64,000 nucleotides of DNA, from assembly GCA_041392785.1 (NCBI GenBank), contig JAWKLK010000006.1:213194-277193 (forward strand), given 5' to 3'. Under the pieces are notes generated by a model that did no database searches, was not told the origin of the DNA, and was given only the letters and a program-made list of their open reading frames with translations. Shown one piece after another: positions 1 to 9,748 of the stretch. Origin of the DNA: OLB9 sp041392785. GTDB taxonomy: Bacteria > Bacteroidota > Bacteroidia > Chitinophagales > Saprospiraceae. The translations under genes and the position numbers were made by a program. Each line of letters begins with the position of its first letter. Within the stretch, counting starts at the first letter, position 1.

Positions 1-1469
1 CAGGTCTTGCATTTACCTATGTCCCAGAAAGAACTAAAAATCCATTATTTATGAAATGGATGGCGAGCATGTACAAAGGTACAGAATTTGAAAATTTTGA
101 TATCATAGGGCAATATAGATTGTATGAATTGGAAACAGGTTTAGGTGAAAACACAGGCACTCCCATAGCACTTTTAGGTTCCGGTACACAGCACACTTAC
201 GCTAGAAACTCCCTCTACAATGAAATAGTAAATGTTGAATACAAAGGTGGTGTAGAAATTCAAAAAGGACAAAATTTACACTTCATTCAATGGGGCGCAA
301 AATTTCAAAGAGAAGCCTTTGATGATGTACTTCATGAATGGTATAGACTCGATTCTGCTGATTACTCTGTTCCATTGAATCCCAACGCATTGAATCTTAA
401 TTCAGTGATAAATGGCAGCCATATAATTCAGAATGACAAATTCCAAGCCTTTATACAAGATGCGTTTTCTATTAAAAATGAAAATCACGAATTTAAATTA
501 TCTGGAGGAGTAAGGTCCACATATAGATCATTGAGCAAAGAAATGATTCTAAGTCCTCGATTTCAAATCTTATATAAACCTTTGAAAACTAAAAATGATA
601 TTTCATACAGGCTTGCAGTAGGATATTATAACCAATCCCCTTTTTATAGAGAAATGAGACGAAAAGATGGCTCAGTCAATACTGATTTACTTTCGCAAAA
701 ATCATTGCATTTAGTAGGAGGATTGAGCTACGATTTTACTTGGGAAAGAATAAGTAATAGGCCATTCAGGATCATCACAGAGATTTATTATAAAAAACTC
801 ACCGACCTTGTCTCTTACAACATCGATAATGTCCGAATCAGATATTCTGGCGAAAATGATTCTGATGGTTATATTCGTGGTATTGATTTTAGGATCAACG
901 GCGAATTTGTAAAAGACGCTGAATCATGGATAAATCTATCATTCTTGCAGGCGAGAGAGAGAATTCGGGGTGTACAGCATTACGAATTCGGCAATAGTGG
1001 TGACAGTACAAATCTGGTGCCTATCAAATACGTACCTAGACCCACAGATCAATTCATGACTTTGAATATGTTCTTTCAAGACTATTTACCCGATAATGAA
1101 AATGTAAAAGTCAACCTTAATATCGCAGTAGGTACCGGATTACCTTATGGCCCACGCGAAGACAATGATGAAGTAAGAAACCCTTTTAGGCTTAAAGCTT
1201 ATCACAGGCTAGATATAGGTTTCTCATATCAATTATGGAAAGATGGGTGGCGAAATAAAAAACCAAAACATCCACTAAGATTTACAAAAAATGCTTGGGT
1301 TAGCTTAGAAGCATTCAACTTACTTAATATAGCCAATCAAGCATCAGTAAATTGGATAAAAACCATAACTAATGTAGAATTTTCACTACCAAATAATCTA
1401 ACCAGCAGGCGAATAAATCTAAAATTTAGATTAGATTTCTCAATTTACTTGACTTCTTCTATTTTGTAA
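1..1469 (+). CDS. TonB-dependent receptor, C-terminal part (5' end outside window)
   Basis: The reading frame is open from the first bases, so the N-terminal plug and any signal peptide lie outside the window. The visible ~490 residues alternate aromatic and polar residues with many YYN, FRI and WINLSF-type strands, as in the outer-membrane beta barrel of a SusC/TonB-dependent receptor; the substrate cannot be told. Such barrels end in a terminal Phe, and RRINLKFRLDF is exactly such an end, but the frame here runs on for nine more residues (SIYLTSSIL) and overlaps the convergent gene on the minus strand by 25 bp. The extension looks like a lost stop codon or a sequence error. Family assignment is from composition and end motif. 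Confidence 0.75.
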   Translation, partial: GLAFTYVPERTKNPLFMKWMASMYKGTEFENFDIIGQYRLYELETGLGENTGTPIALLGSGTQHTYARNSLYNEIVNVEYKGGVEIQKGQNLHFIQWGAKFQREAFDDVLHEWYRLDSADYSVPLNPNALNLNSVINGSHIIQNDKFQAFIQDAFSIKNENHEFKLSGGVRSTYRSLSKEMILSPRFQILYKPLKTKNDISYRLAVGYYNQSPFYREMRRKDGSVNTDLLSQKSLHLVGGLSYDFTWERISNRPFRIITEIYYKKLTDLVSYNIDNVRIRYSGENDSDGYIRGIDFRINGEFVKDAESWINLSFLQARERIRGVQHYEFGNSGDSTNLVPIKYVPRPTDQFMTLNMFFQDYLPDNENVKVNLNIAVGTGLPYGPREDNDEVRNPFRLKAYHRLDIGFSYQLWKDGWRNKKPKHPLRFTKNAWVSLEAFNLLNIANQASVNWIKTITNVEFSLPNNLTSRRINLKFRLDFSIYLTSSIL

Positions 1470-1834
1470 ACCAAATAATCTGTATCTCCTTGCCAGGGAA
1501 ATGCATTGATTTTCTGCTTATAATACACTCTGACATTTTTACCCTCCAAACCTTGGGCAGCAACATAAGATGCACTATCTTCCAAAGAAAAATCAAATTT
1601 ACTCGCATTATTCATGATTTGCATTCCTGCTAGTTGAAGCTCTCCTTCGTAAGTTTTGAAAACCGCACCTTTCTTTGATATTTTGTATAAAATACCAGTC
1701 CTGGAACCTTCGCTAATAGTATAATTTCTATAAAAATAATAAGAAGTACAACCTATGATTAATAGGAAGAATAATACCCAAAGCAATTTCTTAAACAGTG
1801 ATTTTGCTTTTTGTTTTGTTTGTTCTAGTGCCAT
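1445..1834 (-). CDS. Small membrane-anchored protein of unknown function
   Basis: The 129-residue product has a basic N-terminus, one hydrophobic segment at about residues 17-36, then a soluble domain with ISKKGAVFKTYEGEL and a late AFPWQGDTDYLV stretch. These match my memory of a widespread short uncharacterised Bacteroidota family. The Cys inside the hydrophobic segment (IIGCTS) could be a lipobox, but the N-region is long for a lipoprotein, so a simple anchor is as likely. It converges on the receptor gene and stands apart from the peptidase gene, so it is probably transcribed alone. Function unknown. Confidence 0.7.
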   Translation of the reverse strand: MALEQTKQKAKSLFKKLLWVLFFLLIIGCTSYYFYRNYTISEGSRTGILYKISKKGAVFKTYEGELQLAGMQIMNNASKFDFSLEDSASYVAAQGLEGKNVRVYYKQKINAFPWQGDTDYLVYKIEEVK

Positions 1835-1912
1835 GACTTAAATTAATACCTTTAAACAAGAATTTTGATCAAATAATTCTAAGAAGGGATAACTATTTTC
1901 AGTTGATCTCTA

Positions 1913-3838
1913 TTAAATTTTTACTATAACTTCGGTGGCAATCTTTGTATCTCCTTTCACTAATGTGATAACATATGTTCCTACATCCAAAGTGGTAAGA
2001 TCAATGCTATTATTTCTCACTTTTCCAGACAATATTTTCGATCCAAAAACATCACTAATAGAAAAATCAGCACCGCTCACATCTGATGAAAAGAACACAA
2101 TATCTTGTGCAGGATTTGGAAAAATGCGCACTTCACCATTGATTTTATTGTCATTCACGGCAGAAATAACACCGCCTCGCACTTGTGACTGGCACAAAAT
2201 CTTTAGGTCTTCATTGAAAAAAACATTACTCACTTTACCATCCACATCTACCTCAAACACTTGACCACTGTATGTATGATCCAAACTCAATTGTTGCTCT
2301 CCTTTATCTGTAGTAATGCGGAATGGCAACTTGAATTCGAAAAAATCCACTGAACTATGCGATGTACTTTGAAATACCTGGAGGCGTAATTTTCCGCTAG
2401 GATTTTGTTCCCAAATGATATCATATATGGGGAAACCTTGACCCTCATACCAATTTTTAAAAAATGAGTCCAACTCTTGTCCAGAAGCTTTTTCAAAGGC
2501 TGATATAAGATCAGTTGTGGTTGCATACTTATACCCTCTACTATTGAGATAATCCCGCAATGCTTGAAAAAATACTTCATCGCCAAGTTTTTCATTTAGC
2601 ATGAGCAAAATATAAGCCCCTTTATTGTAAGACAATCTAGAACTAAATATCCTATTGACACTTAAAATATTATCCACTTTCACGGAACCACTAGAGCTAC
2701 CTGTAATTGAACTAATTTTAGAATTTTTCCAATTCTTCCATGCACTTTCACCATTAAATCTTTTTTGACTTAGTCCTTCAAGATATGTGGCAAATCCTTC
2801 ATTCAACCATATATCTTCCCATGAACCACATGTCACATAATCACCAAACCATTGATGTGCCAACTCGTGCGCTAATAAACTAAAACTATAATTTACAACA
2901 TAACTCATGGTCTGATGCTCCATACCACCGCCCCAGCCAAACTGAGCATGTCCATACTTCTCATTGCTAAAAGGATATTTCACGAATAAACTATCAAAGT
3001 ACTGCAAAACTTCAACATTTGCTTTTGTACCAGCTTTAGCCTGTTCCTCACTTTCAGGGTATACATAGTTCAACATAGGCATAACCTGACCATCACTCAA
3101 AACTACTTCATCTGTGTATTGGATATAATTTGTCACTGATATAGCCACTAAATAAGGTGTTATAGGATATTTATGCTTCCAATGAAAAGATGCTTTCCCA
3201 TCTTCATCTGTGGATTCATTGACTAACAAACCATTACTAGCTGCCCTGTATACAGAAGGTGTATGAACAACGATGTCAATGCTGTCCAATTTATCATTTA
3301 ATCCATTTTTACTTGGCCACCAATCTTGCACTCCGAACGGCTCTGACAATGTCCACAAGGCAGGCACACCATTGTGATTCGCTGCAATAAAGGATCCAAA
3401 TCCACCTGATGGAGGTACCCCTTGATACCAAATTGTCAAACTTTCTACAGTTCCCATCTTAATCTCTTCTGGTAACTGGATAGTTAACAAATAATCTCCT
3501 GATTGTTCAAAATCCATCTTGGCTCCATGATAATAAATACTATCGACTGTAAGCTTTGATGTAAAATCAAATTGCATAGTATTAAATCCTGCTTCAAGCA
3601 CTTTAAATGTTGGAGTCACGCGCCCTGAAATATAATACTCCGCAGGATCTATATTCCATTCGCACCAATAGTGAATCAAGTCATAATTGTCCGTTTTTGC
3701 CAAACTTCTTGTCATTCCTTGTGCCTCATATCTATGAGCAGAAAGTCCTTTAGAACAAATGTGGTCTATATCTTCAATTTGTGAAAAAGAAAAACAATAG
3801 ACTGTTAATATTATAGCTAGAGTGCTTAAAAATTTCAT
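1913..3838 (-). CDS. M1-family metallopeptidase with T9SS sorting domain
   Basis: This is a secreted zinc aminopeptidase-like enzyme. The gluzincin motif HELAH is followed 18 residues later by the third ligand Glu in LNEGF, and GGGMEH upstream corresponds to the GxMEN substrate motif of M1 enzymes. The last ~75 residues, starting IFPNP, form a type A T9SS sorting domain, so the protein is probably exported through the type IX system and released or anchored at the surface. I start at base 3838 because it gives a clean signal peptide (MKFLSTLAIILTVYCFSFSQ). A longer frame starts at 3892, where ATG overlaps the gyrA stop, and translational coupling there remains possible. Physiological substrate unknown. 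Confidence 0.88.
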   Translation of the reverse strand: MKFLSTLAIILTVYCFSFSQIEDIDHICSKGLSAHRYEAQGMTRSLAKTDNYDLIHYWCEWNIDPAEYYISGRVTPTFKVLEAGFNTMQFDFTSKLTVDSIYYHGAKMDFEQSGDYLLTIQLPEEIKMGTVESLTIWYQGVPPSGGFGSFIAANHNGVPALWTLSEPFGVQDWWPSKNGLNDKLDSIDIVVHTPSVYRAASNGLLVNESTDEDGKASFHWKHKYPITPYLVAISVTNYIQYTDEVVLSDGQVMPMLNYVYPESEEQAKAGTKANVEVLQYFDSLFVKYPFSNEKYGHAQFGWGGGMEHQTMSYVVNYSFSLLAHELAHQWFGDYVTCGSWEDIWLNEGFATYLEGLSQKRFNGESAWKNWKNSKISSITGSSSGSVKVDNILSVNRIFSSRLSYNKGAYILLMLNEKLGDEVFFQALRDYLNSRGYKYATTTDLISAFEKASGQELDSFFKNWYEGQGFPIYDIIWEQNPSGKLRLQVFQSTSHSSVDFFEFKLPFRITTDKGEQQLSLDHTYSGQVFEVDVDGKVSNVFFNEDLKILCQSQVRGGVISAVNDNKINGEVRIFPNPAQDIVFFSSDVSGADFSISDVFGSKILSGKVRNNSIDLTTLDVGTYVITLVKGDTKIATEVIVKI

Positions 3839-3888
3839 TGGGAACATTTTTGGTTTTAATGATAAAATATTGATATTTTGACTCCGCA

Positions 3889-6357
3889 TCATTCTTCTTC
3901 ATTCGAAGATTCCTCTCTCCTGATTACAGTGACATCTGCAATGGATTGATTCTCTTGTATTTTTATAACTTTAACACCTTGGGTAGCACGTCCCATAATC
4001 CTCATATCGGAGACAGCCATTCTGATAATGATGCCATCATCCGTTGTGATCATGAGGTCATCAAATTCACTAACGTATTTTATCGCCATCAGGCTACCAG
4101 TTTTTTCAGTGATGTTCATGGTTTTGACACCTTTACCACCTCTATTCGTGATACGATAATCTTCTAGCAATGAACGCTTTCCATTTCCTTTGGACGACAC
4201 TACAAATACAGATTTATCCATGGCAGTCGGATTTGCAGAAATCATACCTACCACTTCATCATCCTTTCCGCCTAGCGTAATAGCTTTGACACCGGCAGCA
4301 GATCTTCCCATCGGTCTTACTTTTGATTCATTGAAGCGGATGGCTCTTCCTTCTTTATTTGCCAATAGAATTTCACTGACTCCATTGGTCAATTTTGCTT
4401 CAAGCAATTGGTCACCTTCATTGATTGTGATGGCATTGATACCATTGACCCTAGGTCTTGAAAATGCTTCAATAATTGTCTTTTTGACCATACCTTTCTT
4501 GGTGCAGAAAATGATATAATTATTGTTGATTAATTCTTCATCGTTGAGATTTTCTATCTTGATATAAGCGCGCACTTTATCATCAGAAGGCATGGCTAGA
4601 ATATTCTGAATGACTCTTCCTTGCGAAGTTTTGCTGGCTTCAGGTATCTCAAATGCCCTCAACCAATAACATCTGCCTTGCTCAGTGAAAAGCAAAAGAT
4701 AATTATGATTATGGGCTATGAACATTTGCTCAACAAAATCGGTGTCTCTTGTTTTTGCACCACGAGAACCTCTTCCTCCTCTACTCTGCTGTCTAAATTC
4801 ATCCGTTTTTGTACGCTTAATATAACCCAAATGTGAAATAGTAATCACTACCTCTTCATTAGGAATAAGATCTTCTACACTGATCTCATCATCAGAATGT
4901 GAAATGTCAGTTCTGCGTGGATCCCCATATTTTGTATTGATTTCATCTAATTCGTCTTTGATGATTTGTCTTCTTAATCCTTCATCAGCCAAAATCTTTT
5001 TGTAATATTCAATTTTAGCAAGGACTTCATGATACTCTTCACGAACTTTATCTATTTCGAGACTTACTAATCTCTGAAGGCGCATCTCAAGGATGGCTTT
5101 GGATTGTATCTCGCTGAGATTAAAGGCAGACATTAAACCATCCTTAGCTTCATCAACTGTTTTCGATGATCTAATAATGCGAATGACTTCATCAATATTA
5201 TCTAGCGCAATAAGTAAACCTTCAAGAATATGGGCTCGTTCTTCAGCCTTTTTAAGGTCATATTGTGTCCTTCTTACTATGACTTCCAATCTAAACTTGA
5301 TAAACTCACTGATTAGATCTTTTATATTCAAAAGTCGTGGTCTTCCATTTACCAAAGCAATGTTATTGACCCCGTAAGAAGTCTGTAATGGTGTGTACTT
5401 GTACAGCTTACTTAAGATAACATTAGCCATAGCTTCACGCTTGACATCCACCACGATTCTCAAGCCACGGCGATCAGATTCATCTCTGATATCAGAAATT
5501 CCTTCTATTTTTCCTTCGGTTACCAATTCAGCAATTTTGGCGACTAGATTGGCTTTATTGACCTGATAAGGTATCTCAGTGATGATGATGGTCTCCCTGC
5601 CACCAGTTCCATTTTCAATCTCTGCCTTGCCTCTCACAACAACTCTTCCTCGCCCTGTTTCATAACTTTCCTTTACACCTTGATAGCCATATATGGTACC
5701 GCCAGTGGGGAAATCAGGAGCTTTGATATGTGTCATGAGCTCTTCAATAGAAATATCAGGGTTGTCCACCATAGCTTTAGTCCCTGACAACACCTCTGAT
5801 AGATTATGTGGCAACATGTTTGTGGCCATACCTACAGCGATACCACTTGCCCCATTGATCAATAAATTAGGAATTCTTGCTGGAAGTACTGTTGGTTCTT
5901 CAAGTGAGTCATCAAAATTTAATTTAAAATCCACAGTATCTTTATCAATATCAGCCAGCATTTCATCTGAAATTCGAGCTAACCTTGCTTCTGTATATCG
6001 CATTGCTGCCGGACTATCACCGTCCATAGACCCAAAGTTACCTTGACCATCTACAAGTGGATATCTCAATGACCAATCCTGTGCCATACGCACCATTGCA
6101 TCATATACTGAACCATCACCATGTGGGTGATACTTTCCCAATACTTCTCCAACTATCCTGGCTGATTTTTTATGCGCTCGACCGTAAGGCAACCCCAATT
6201 CAGACATTCCATACAACACTCTTCTGTGAACGGGTTTAAGTCCATCACGTACATCTGGCAAAGCACGCGACACTATCACCGACATAGAGTAGTCGATGTA
6301 TGAAGATTTCATCTCATCTTCAATATTTATAGGTACAATACGCTGATCATTAGACAT
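3889..6357 (-). CDS. gyrA: DNA gyrase subunit A
   Basis: The 822-residue product is the breakage-reunion subunit of DNA gyrase, which with GyrB introduces negative supercoils. The active-site Tyr is residue 121 in AAMRYTEARL. The C-terminal domain carries a GyrA box, QSRGGRG, which marks gyrase rather than topoisomerase IV ParC. Length is normal for the family. In the quinolone-determining region the sequence is HPHGDGSVYD, so the position of E. coli Ser83 holds Gly. The peptidase frame downstream overlaps the stop. The 130-bp upstream gap to tsaD is AT-rich and no confident promoter was seen. Confidence 0.97.
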   Translation of the reverse strand: MSNDQRIVPINIEDEMKSSYIDYSMSVIVSRALPDVRDGLKPVHRRVLYGMSELGLPYGRAHKKSARIVGEVLGKYHPHGDGSVYDAMVRMAQDWSLRYPLVDGQGNFGSMDGDSPAAMRYTEARLARISDEMLADIDKDTVDFKLNFDDSLEEPTVLPARIPNLLINGASGIAVGMATNMLPHNLSEVLSGTKAMVDNPDISIEELMTHIKAPDFPTGGTIYGYQGVKESYETGRGRVVVRGKAEIENGTGGRETIIITEIPYQVNKANLVAKIAELVTEGKIEGISDIRDESDRRGLRIVVDVKREAMANVILSKLYKYTPLQTSYGVNNIALVNGRPRLLNIKDLISEFIKFRLEVIVRRTQYDLKKAEERAHILEGLLIALDNIDEVIRIIRSSKTVDEAKDGLMSAFNLSEIQSKAILEMRLQRLVSLEIDKVREEYHEVLAKIEYYKKILADEGLRRQIIKDELDEINTKYGDPRRTDISHSDDEISVEDLIPNEEVVITISHLGYIKRTKTDEFRQQSRGGRGSRGAKTRDTDFVEQMFIAHNHNYLLLFTEQGRCYWLRAFEIPEASKTSQGRVIQNILAMPSDDKVRAYIKIENLNDEELINNNYIIFCTKKGMVKKTIIEAFSRPRVNGINAITINEGDQLLEAKLTNGVSEILLANKEGRAIRFNESKVRPMGRSAAGVKAITLGGKDDEVVGMISANPTAMDKSVFVVSSKGNGKRSLLEDYRITNRGGKGVKTMNITEKTGSLMAIKYVSEFDDLMITTDDGIIIRMAVSDMRIMGRATQGVKVIKIQENQSIADVTVIRREESSNEEE

Positions 6358-6488
6358 TTATATATATTTATTTTATACTTTAATAATAACTTGCAAAAGT
6401 AGCAAAAATATTTAAAAAATCCTAATTTAAACAGGGTTAAATCCTATTAAACAATCTCAATATTTTGTTAAATTTTATTGAATTTTTA

Positions 6489-7496
6489 CTAAAAGGCTTT
6501 GCGAGGTTGGGGCGATATACTTTGATCTACAAATTCACCTTCTAAATATTTGTAATATGCCGTAATTCCCACCATTCCAGCATTGTCAGTACATAGTGAA
6601 AGTGCTGGAATAAAAACATTCCAATGTGCTTTTTCTTTCTTATCTTTCAATGCTTGACGAAGTTGTGAATTGGCCGATACGCCTCCTGCAATGGCAACAG
6701 TTTTTATTTTCGTTACGTGCACGGCATGTTCTAATTTTTCCATTAAAATTGTCACCACAGTTGATTGAATACTCGCACAAAGATCATTGAGATTTTCAGA
6801 GATAAAATTTGGGTTTACAGCTTGTGCATCTCTAAGGAAATAAAGAATTGATGTCTTCAAGCCGCTAAAACTAAAGTCGAAGTCGGGGATTTTCGGTATA
6901 GGGAAAGTAAACTTTGGCACACCATCTTTGGATAATTTATCTATAATAGGCCCTGCAGGATATGATAATCCAAGCATTTTTCCAGCTTTATCCAATGCCT
7001 CTCCAGCAGCATCATCGCGCGTACTACCCAAAATAGTCAATTTAGAAAAGCTTTCAACAAGCACAATTTGAGTATGTCCGCCGGAAACAGTGAGACATAA
7101 AAAAGGAAATGTCGGTTTAGGTTCCTCAGCAAAATGCGCAAAAATATGGGCATGCATATGATGTACTTCTATCATTGGTAGATTCAATGATAGTGCAAGC
7201 CCCTTTGCAAAAGATACACCTACTATCAAACTACCCAATAAACCTGGACCAGTGGTGAAGGCTATGGCTGAAATTTCTGTCAACGATATGTCCGCTTTTG
7301 TGACTGCTTGCTGCACTACAGGCAAAATCTGTAAAGTATGATGCCTACTGGCCAATTCTGGCACTACACCACCATATGCACTATGATCTAGCTGCGTATG
7401 CACTACATTTGAAACTACAATACCATCTTTGATTATAGCGACACTAGTATCATCACAAGAAGATTCAATGGCCAAAATGCAAATGCTAGGTTTCAA
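6489..7496 (-). CDS. tsaD: tRNA N6-threonylcarbamoyladenosine transferase TsaD
   Basis: The 335-residue product is the universal Kae1/TsaD enzyme that transfers the threonylcarbamoyl group to A37 of ANN-decoding tRNAs, working with TsaB and TsaE. The ASKHA-fold start AIESSCDDTSVAI, the metal-binding HMHAH (ligands around residues 113 and 117), SGGHTQ and the late AGGVSANSQLR all match the family. Length is typical. It lies upstream of gyrA on the same strand but is separated by 131 bp, so co-transcription is uncertain. Confidence 0.97.
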   Translation of the reverse strand: MKPSICILAIESSCDDTSVAIIKDGIVVSNVVHTQLDHSAYGGVVPELASRHHTLQILPVVQQAVTKADISLTEISAIAFTTGPGLLGSLIVGVSFAKGLALSLNLPMIEVHHMHAHIFAHFAEEPKPTFPFLCLTVSGGHTQIVLVESFSKLTILGSTRDDAAGEALDKAGKMLGLSYPAGPIIDKLSKDGVPKFTFPIPKIPDFDFSFSGLKTSILYFLRDAQAVNPNFISENLNDLCASIQSTVVTILMEKLEHAVHVTKIKTVAIAGGVSANSQLRQALKDKKEKAHWNVFIPALSLCTDNAGMVGITAYYKYLEGEFVDQSISPQPRKAF

Positions 7497-7719
7497 AATA
7501 CAATTGATTTGATATGGGTAACATAATATAAAGTTGTAAGTTGTATAATTTCTCTTTAAAAAAACAAGCTAAAACGGCATGACTTTTTGTTATTGGAGAT
7601 TAAAATGTAAATAAATTTTAAATAATTCTTGCAAATCAAGCGTCAAAAGTATTACTTTGTGCATCATTTAAATCGGTAAAATATTTTAAAATCATTTACA
7701 AAATAATAATCACTTTATC

Positions 7720-8307
7720 ATGAGAAAAGTCATAAACATAGTTTTGGCATTATTGACATTATTTTTTGCGTATTGGCTCTTTAACACCATTAAGGAACCG
7801 ATCGAATTTGCTTCCGAAAAAGATAAGAGAAGTGAAACTGTCATTGCAAAATTGAAGGCCATCCAATCGGCGCAAGACGTGTATAGAATGGTAACAGGAA
7901 AATATGCCAAGAATTTTGATGCATTGAGAGATACCATCACAAATGGTAAAATCGCTTTGGTAAAACTGACTGCCGATCCAAGTGACCCTACCAATCAGGA
8001 TAAATTCGTTAAATCCGTTTCCTATAAATCAGCAAAAGATAGTCTTCATTCTATTTTGACATACTCACCTAATCTGGATTCACTGAGATATGTCCCATAC
8101 ACAAATGGTAAAACTTTTGACATCAATGCTGACACTCTTACCTACCAGTCTACCTTGGTAAATGTGGTAGAGGTAGGAACAAAATGGAAGGATTTTATGG
8201 GCCCATATGGAGATCCTAAATATAAAAAATACGATAAATTTTATGACCCTGAAAAACCGCTAAAATTTGGAGATATGAATTCTCCAAGTACTAACGGTAA
8301 TTGGTAA
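7720..8307 (+). CDS. Membrane-anchored hypothetical protein
   Basis: The 195-residue product has one N-terminal hydrophobic segment (residues 5-22) that could be an anchor or uncleaved signal. A lysine- and aspartate-rich soluble region with AIQSAQDVYRMVTGKYAKNF near residue 45 follows; this resembles the start of pilin-like or type II secretion pseudopilin soluble domains, but the resemblance is weak. It stops 3 bp before the DUF3822 gene and is probably co-transcribed with DUF3822 and rsmD. Function unknown. Confidence 0.75.
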   Translation: MRKVINIVLALLTLFFAYWLFNTIKEPIEFASEKDKRSETVIAKLKAIQSAQDVYRMVTGKYAKNFDALRDTITNGKIALVKLTADPSDPTNQDKFVKSVSYKSAKDSLHSILTYSPNLDSLRYVPYTNGKTFDINADTLTYQSTLVNVVEVGTKWKDFMGPYGDPKYKKYDKFYDPEKPLKFGDMNSPSTNGNW

Positions 8308-8310
8308 ATA

Positions 8311-9105
8311 ATGTCTGCAGAAATTTTAGCTCAGGAAAATATTAGAAACCAAGATCAAAAAATGCTGTCAGTAACTTTGATGTCTGACAGCATTTTTTGT
8401 TGTGCAATGTCACGAATAAATGGTCAATTCTTCATTGATGAATTTAAGGAGTACATTGGCATCAAGCATAGTGATTTTGAACATATTTCGGAAAGAATTC
8501 AATCAGATTTCGATTTGTCTGATATCGAAATACGCTTTCAAATCATGCAGGGGCCTGCCATCATTGCCGAAGTCGGTGATAATAAGCCAAAAAATTTTCC
8601 TAGTCTGGACCATAAGATAATTTATAGCCAACCATTGTACAGCGTGGATAATCCTTTGTTTTTTGCCATTACGAGGCATCAACAAGCATTCACTTCATTG
8701 CTGAATCCAGTTCACACCTCGCTGAAGCATTTTTGTCATGTGTTAGATTGGTGGTATGTCGGTCGCAATAGCTCTGTCATTCATGTACACTTTGACAGAA
8801 AGCATCTCTTTATCTATGGAAAGCAGCAAAATCAAGTGTTTTACAATGACTTCCAAGTGGACGGCAATGAGGATATCTTGTACTTTATTATGTCAGCATA
8901 TAAAGCTTTGAATTTATCACCGAAACTGATACCACTCCATATCTCAGGCTGGTTGGAATCAAACTCGCCACTTTTCACACTATTACACGGATATTTTGTG
9001 GTTATCCATTTTGTAGATTTGCAGAACTTTGATGTTAAACAAGGCGATTCTGTCAAAACACATTTTTATTTTGATCACTATCTCAATGTCACATGCGGAT
9101 CATAG
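8311..9105 (+). CDS. DUF3822 family protein
   Basis: The 264-residue protein has the layout of the Bacteroidota DUF3822 family, which is typically encoded directly upstream of rsmD, as here (13-bp overlap). LSVTLMSDSIFCC near residue 39 matches the first strand of the family, which supports the start at 8311 rather than the internal Met at 8407. The family is uncharacterised; an actin-like ATPase fold has been suggested for relatives, which I cannot confirm from sequence. A perfect 15-bp hairpin with a T-run lies inside its 5' coding region. Confidence 0.75.
   Translation: MSAEILAQENIRNQDQKMLSVTLMSDSIFCCAMSRINGQFFIDEFKEYIGIKHSDFEHISERIQSDFDLSDIEIRFQIMQGPAIIAEVGDNKPKNFPSLDHKIIYSQPLYSVDNPLFFAITRHQQAFTSLLNPVHTSLKHFCHVLDWWYVGRNSSVIHVHFDRKHLFIYGKQQNQVFYNDFQVDGNEDILYFIMSAYKALNLSPKLIPLHISGWLESNSPLFTLLHGYFVVIHFVDLQNFDVKQGDSVKTHFYFDHYLNVTCGS
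8357..8398 (+). terminator. Terminator-like hairpin inside the DUF3822 gene
   Basis: A perfect 15-bp inverted repeat (AAAAAATGCTGTCAG at 8357-8371 and its complement at 8384-8398) encloses a 12-base loop and ends in six T on the plus strand and, by symmetry, on the minus strand. The shape is a bidirectional intrinsic terminator. It lies ~50 bp after the stop of the upstream gene but within the next coding frame, so it may attenuate rather than end transcription. Confidence 0.5.
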
Positions 9106-9629
9106 CAGGTCATTTTAAAGGTAGAAAATTTTATCCACCAGCAGATAATTGGCCTACCAGACCTACGACAGACTTTGCTAAAGAAGGCTTATTTAACGTT
9201 CTGAATAATACTTTAGATTTCGAATCACTGAAAGTTCTGGATTTATTTGGTGGTACTGGCAACCATTGTTTTGAAATGATATCACGTGGATGCCGCGATG
9301 CCACTTATGTCGATGCCTTCAGCGGAGCTGTACAATTTGTAAAAAAGACCGCGGCTGAGTTAAAAATAGAAGATGAGATCACTATCATAAAGAGTGATGT
9401 ATTCAAATTTTTAAGGGGTAACAAAACCCAATTTGATTATATTTTTGCTGGCCCACCCTATCCTTTGCCTAATCTGAATGACATACCCGATATCATTTTT
9501 GCTGCCAATGTTTTAGCACCTGACGGTTTGTTTGTATTAGAGCATAATCCTAAACACAATTTTGACCACCACACACATTTTGTACAAAAGAAAGTCTACG
9601 GAACAACTATTTTTAGCTTTTTTAGGTAA
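9093..9629 (+). CDS. rsmD: 16S rRNA (guanine-966-N2) methyltransferase RsmD-like
   Basis: The 178-residue product matches RsmD, which methylates G966 of 16S rRNA. It starts MRIIAGHFKGRKF, has the SAM-binding motif LDLFGGTGNHCFE at about residues 49-61, and is normal in length. The catalytic motif IV, normally DPPY or NPPY, reads GPPY at residues 120-123 (GGC where GAC is expected). Loss of that Asp would be expected to impair catalysis, unless it is a base error. The gene overlaps the DUF3822 gene by 13 bp and is the last gene of that operon. Confidence 0.9.
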   Translation: MRIIAGHFKGRKFYPPADNWPTRPTTDFAKEGLFNVLNNTLDFESLKVLDLFGGTGNHCFEMISRGCRDATYVDAFSGAVQFVKKTAAELKIEDEITIIKSDVFKFLRGNKTQFDYIFAGPPYPLPNLNDIPDIIFAANVLAPDGLFVLEHNPKHNFDHHTHFVQKKVYGTTIFSFFR

Positions 9630-9748
9630 AGATGAATAGACTTTAGGATGGACGCAAGCTATATTATTTAATGTCAAGAATATAATCGCTTAATTGTGTC
9701 TATTTGGTTTTTATCTAACATTTTTGGGAATAGTCAAATTGTATTGTA

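Noticed and set aside
5093..5377. Plus-strand frames opposite gyrA and other long genes
   Set aside because: They are shadow frames of well-supported genes, with no family features.
8407..9105. Alternative start of the DUF3822 gene after the hairpin
   Set aside because: Family sequence (LSVTLMSDSIFCC) lies upstream of that Met, so the start at 8311 is better supported.
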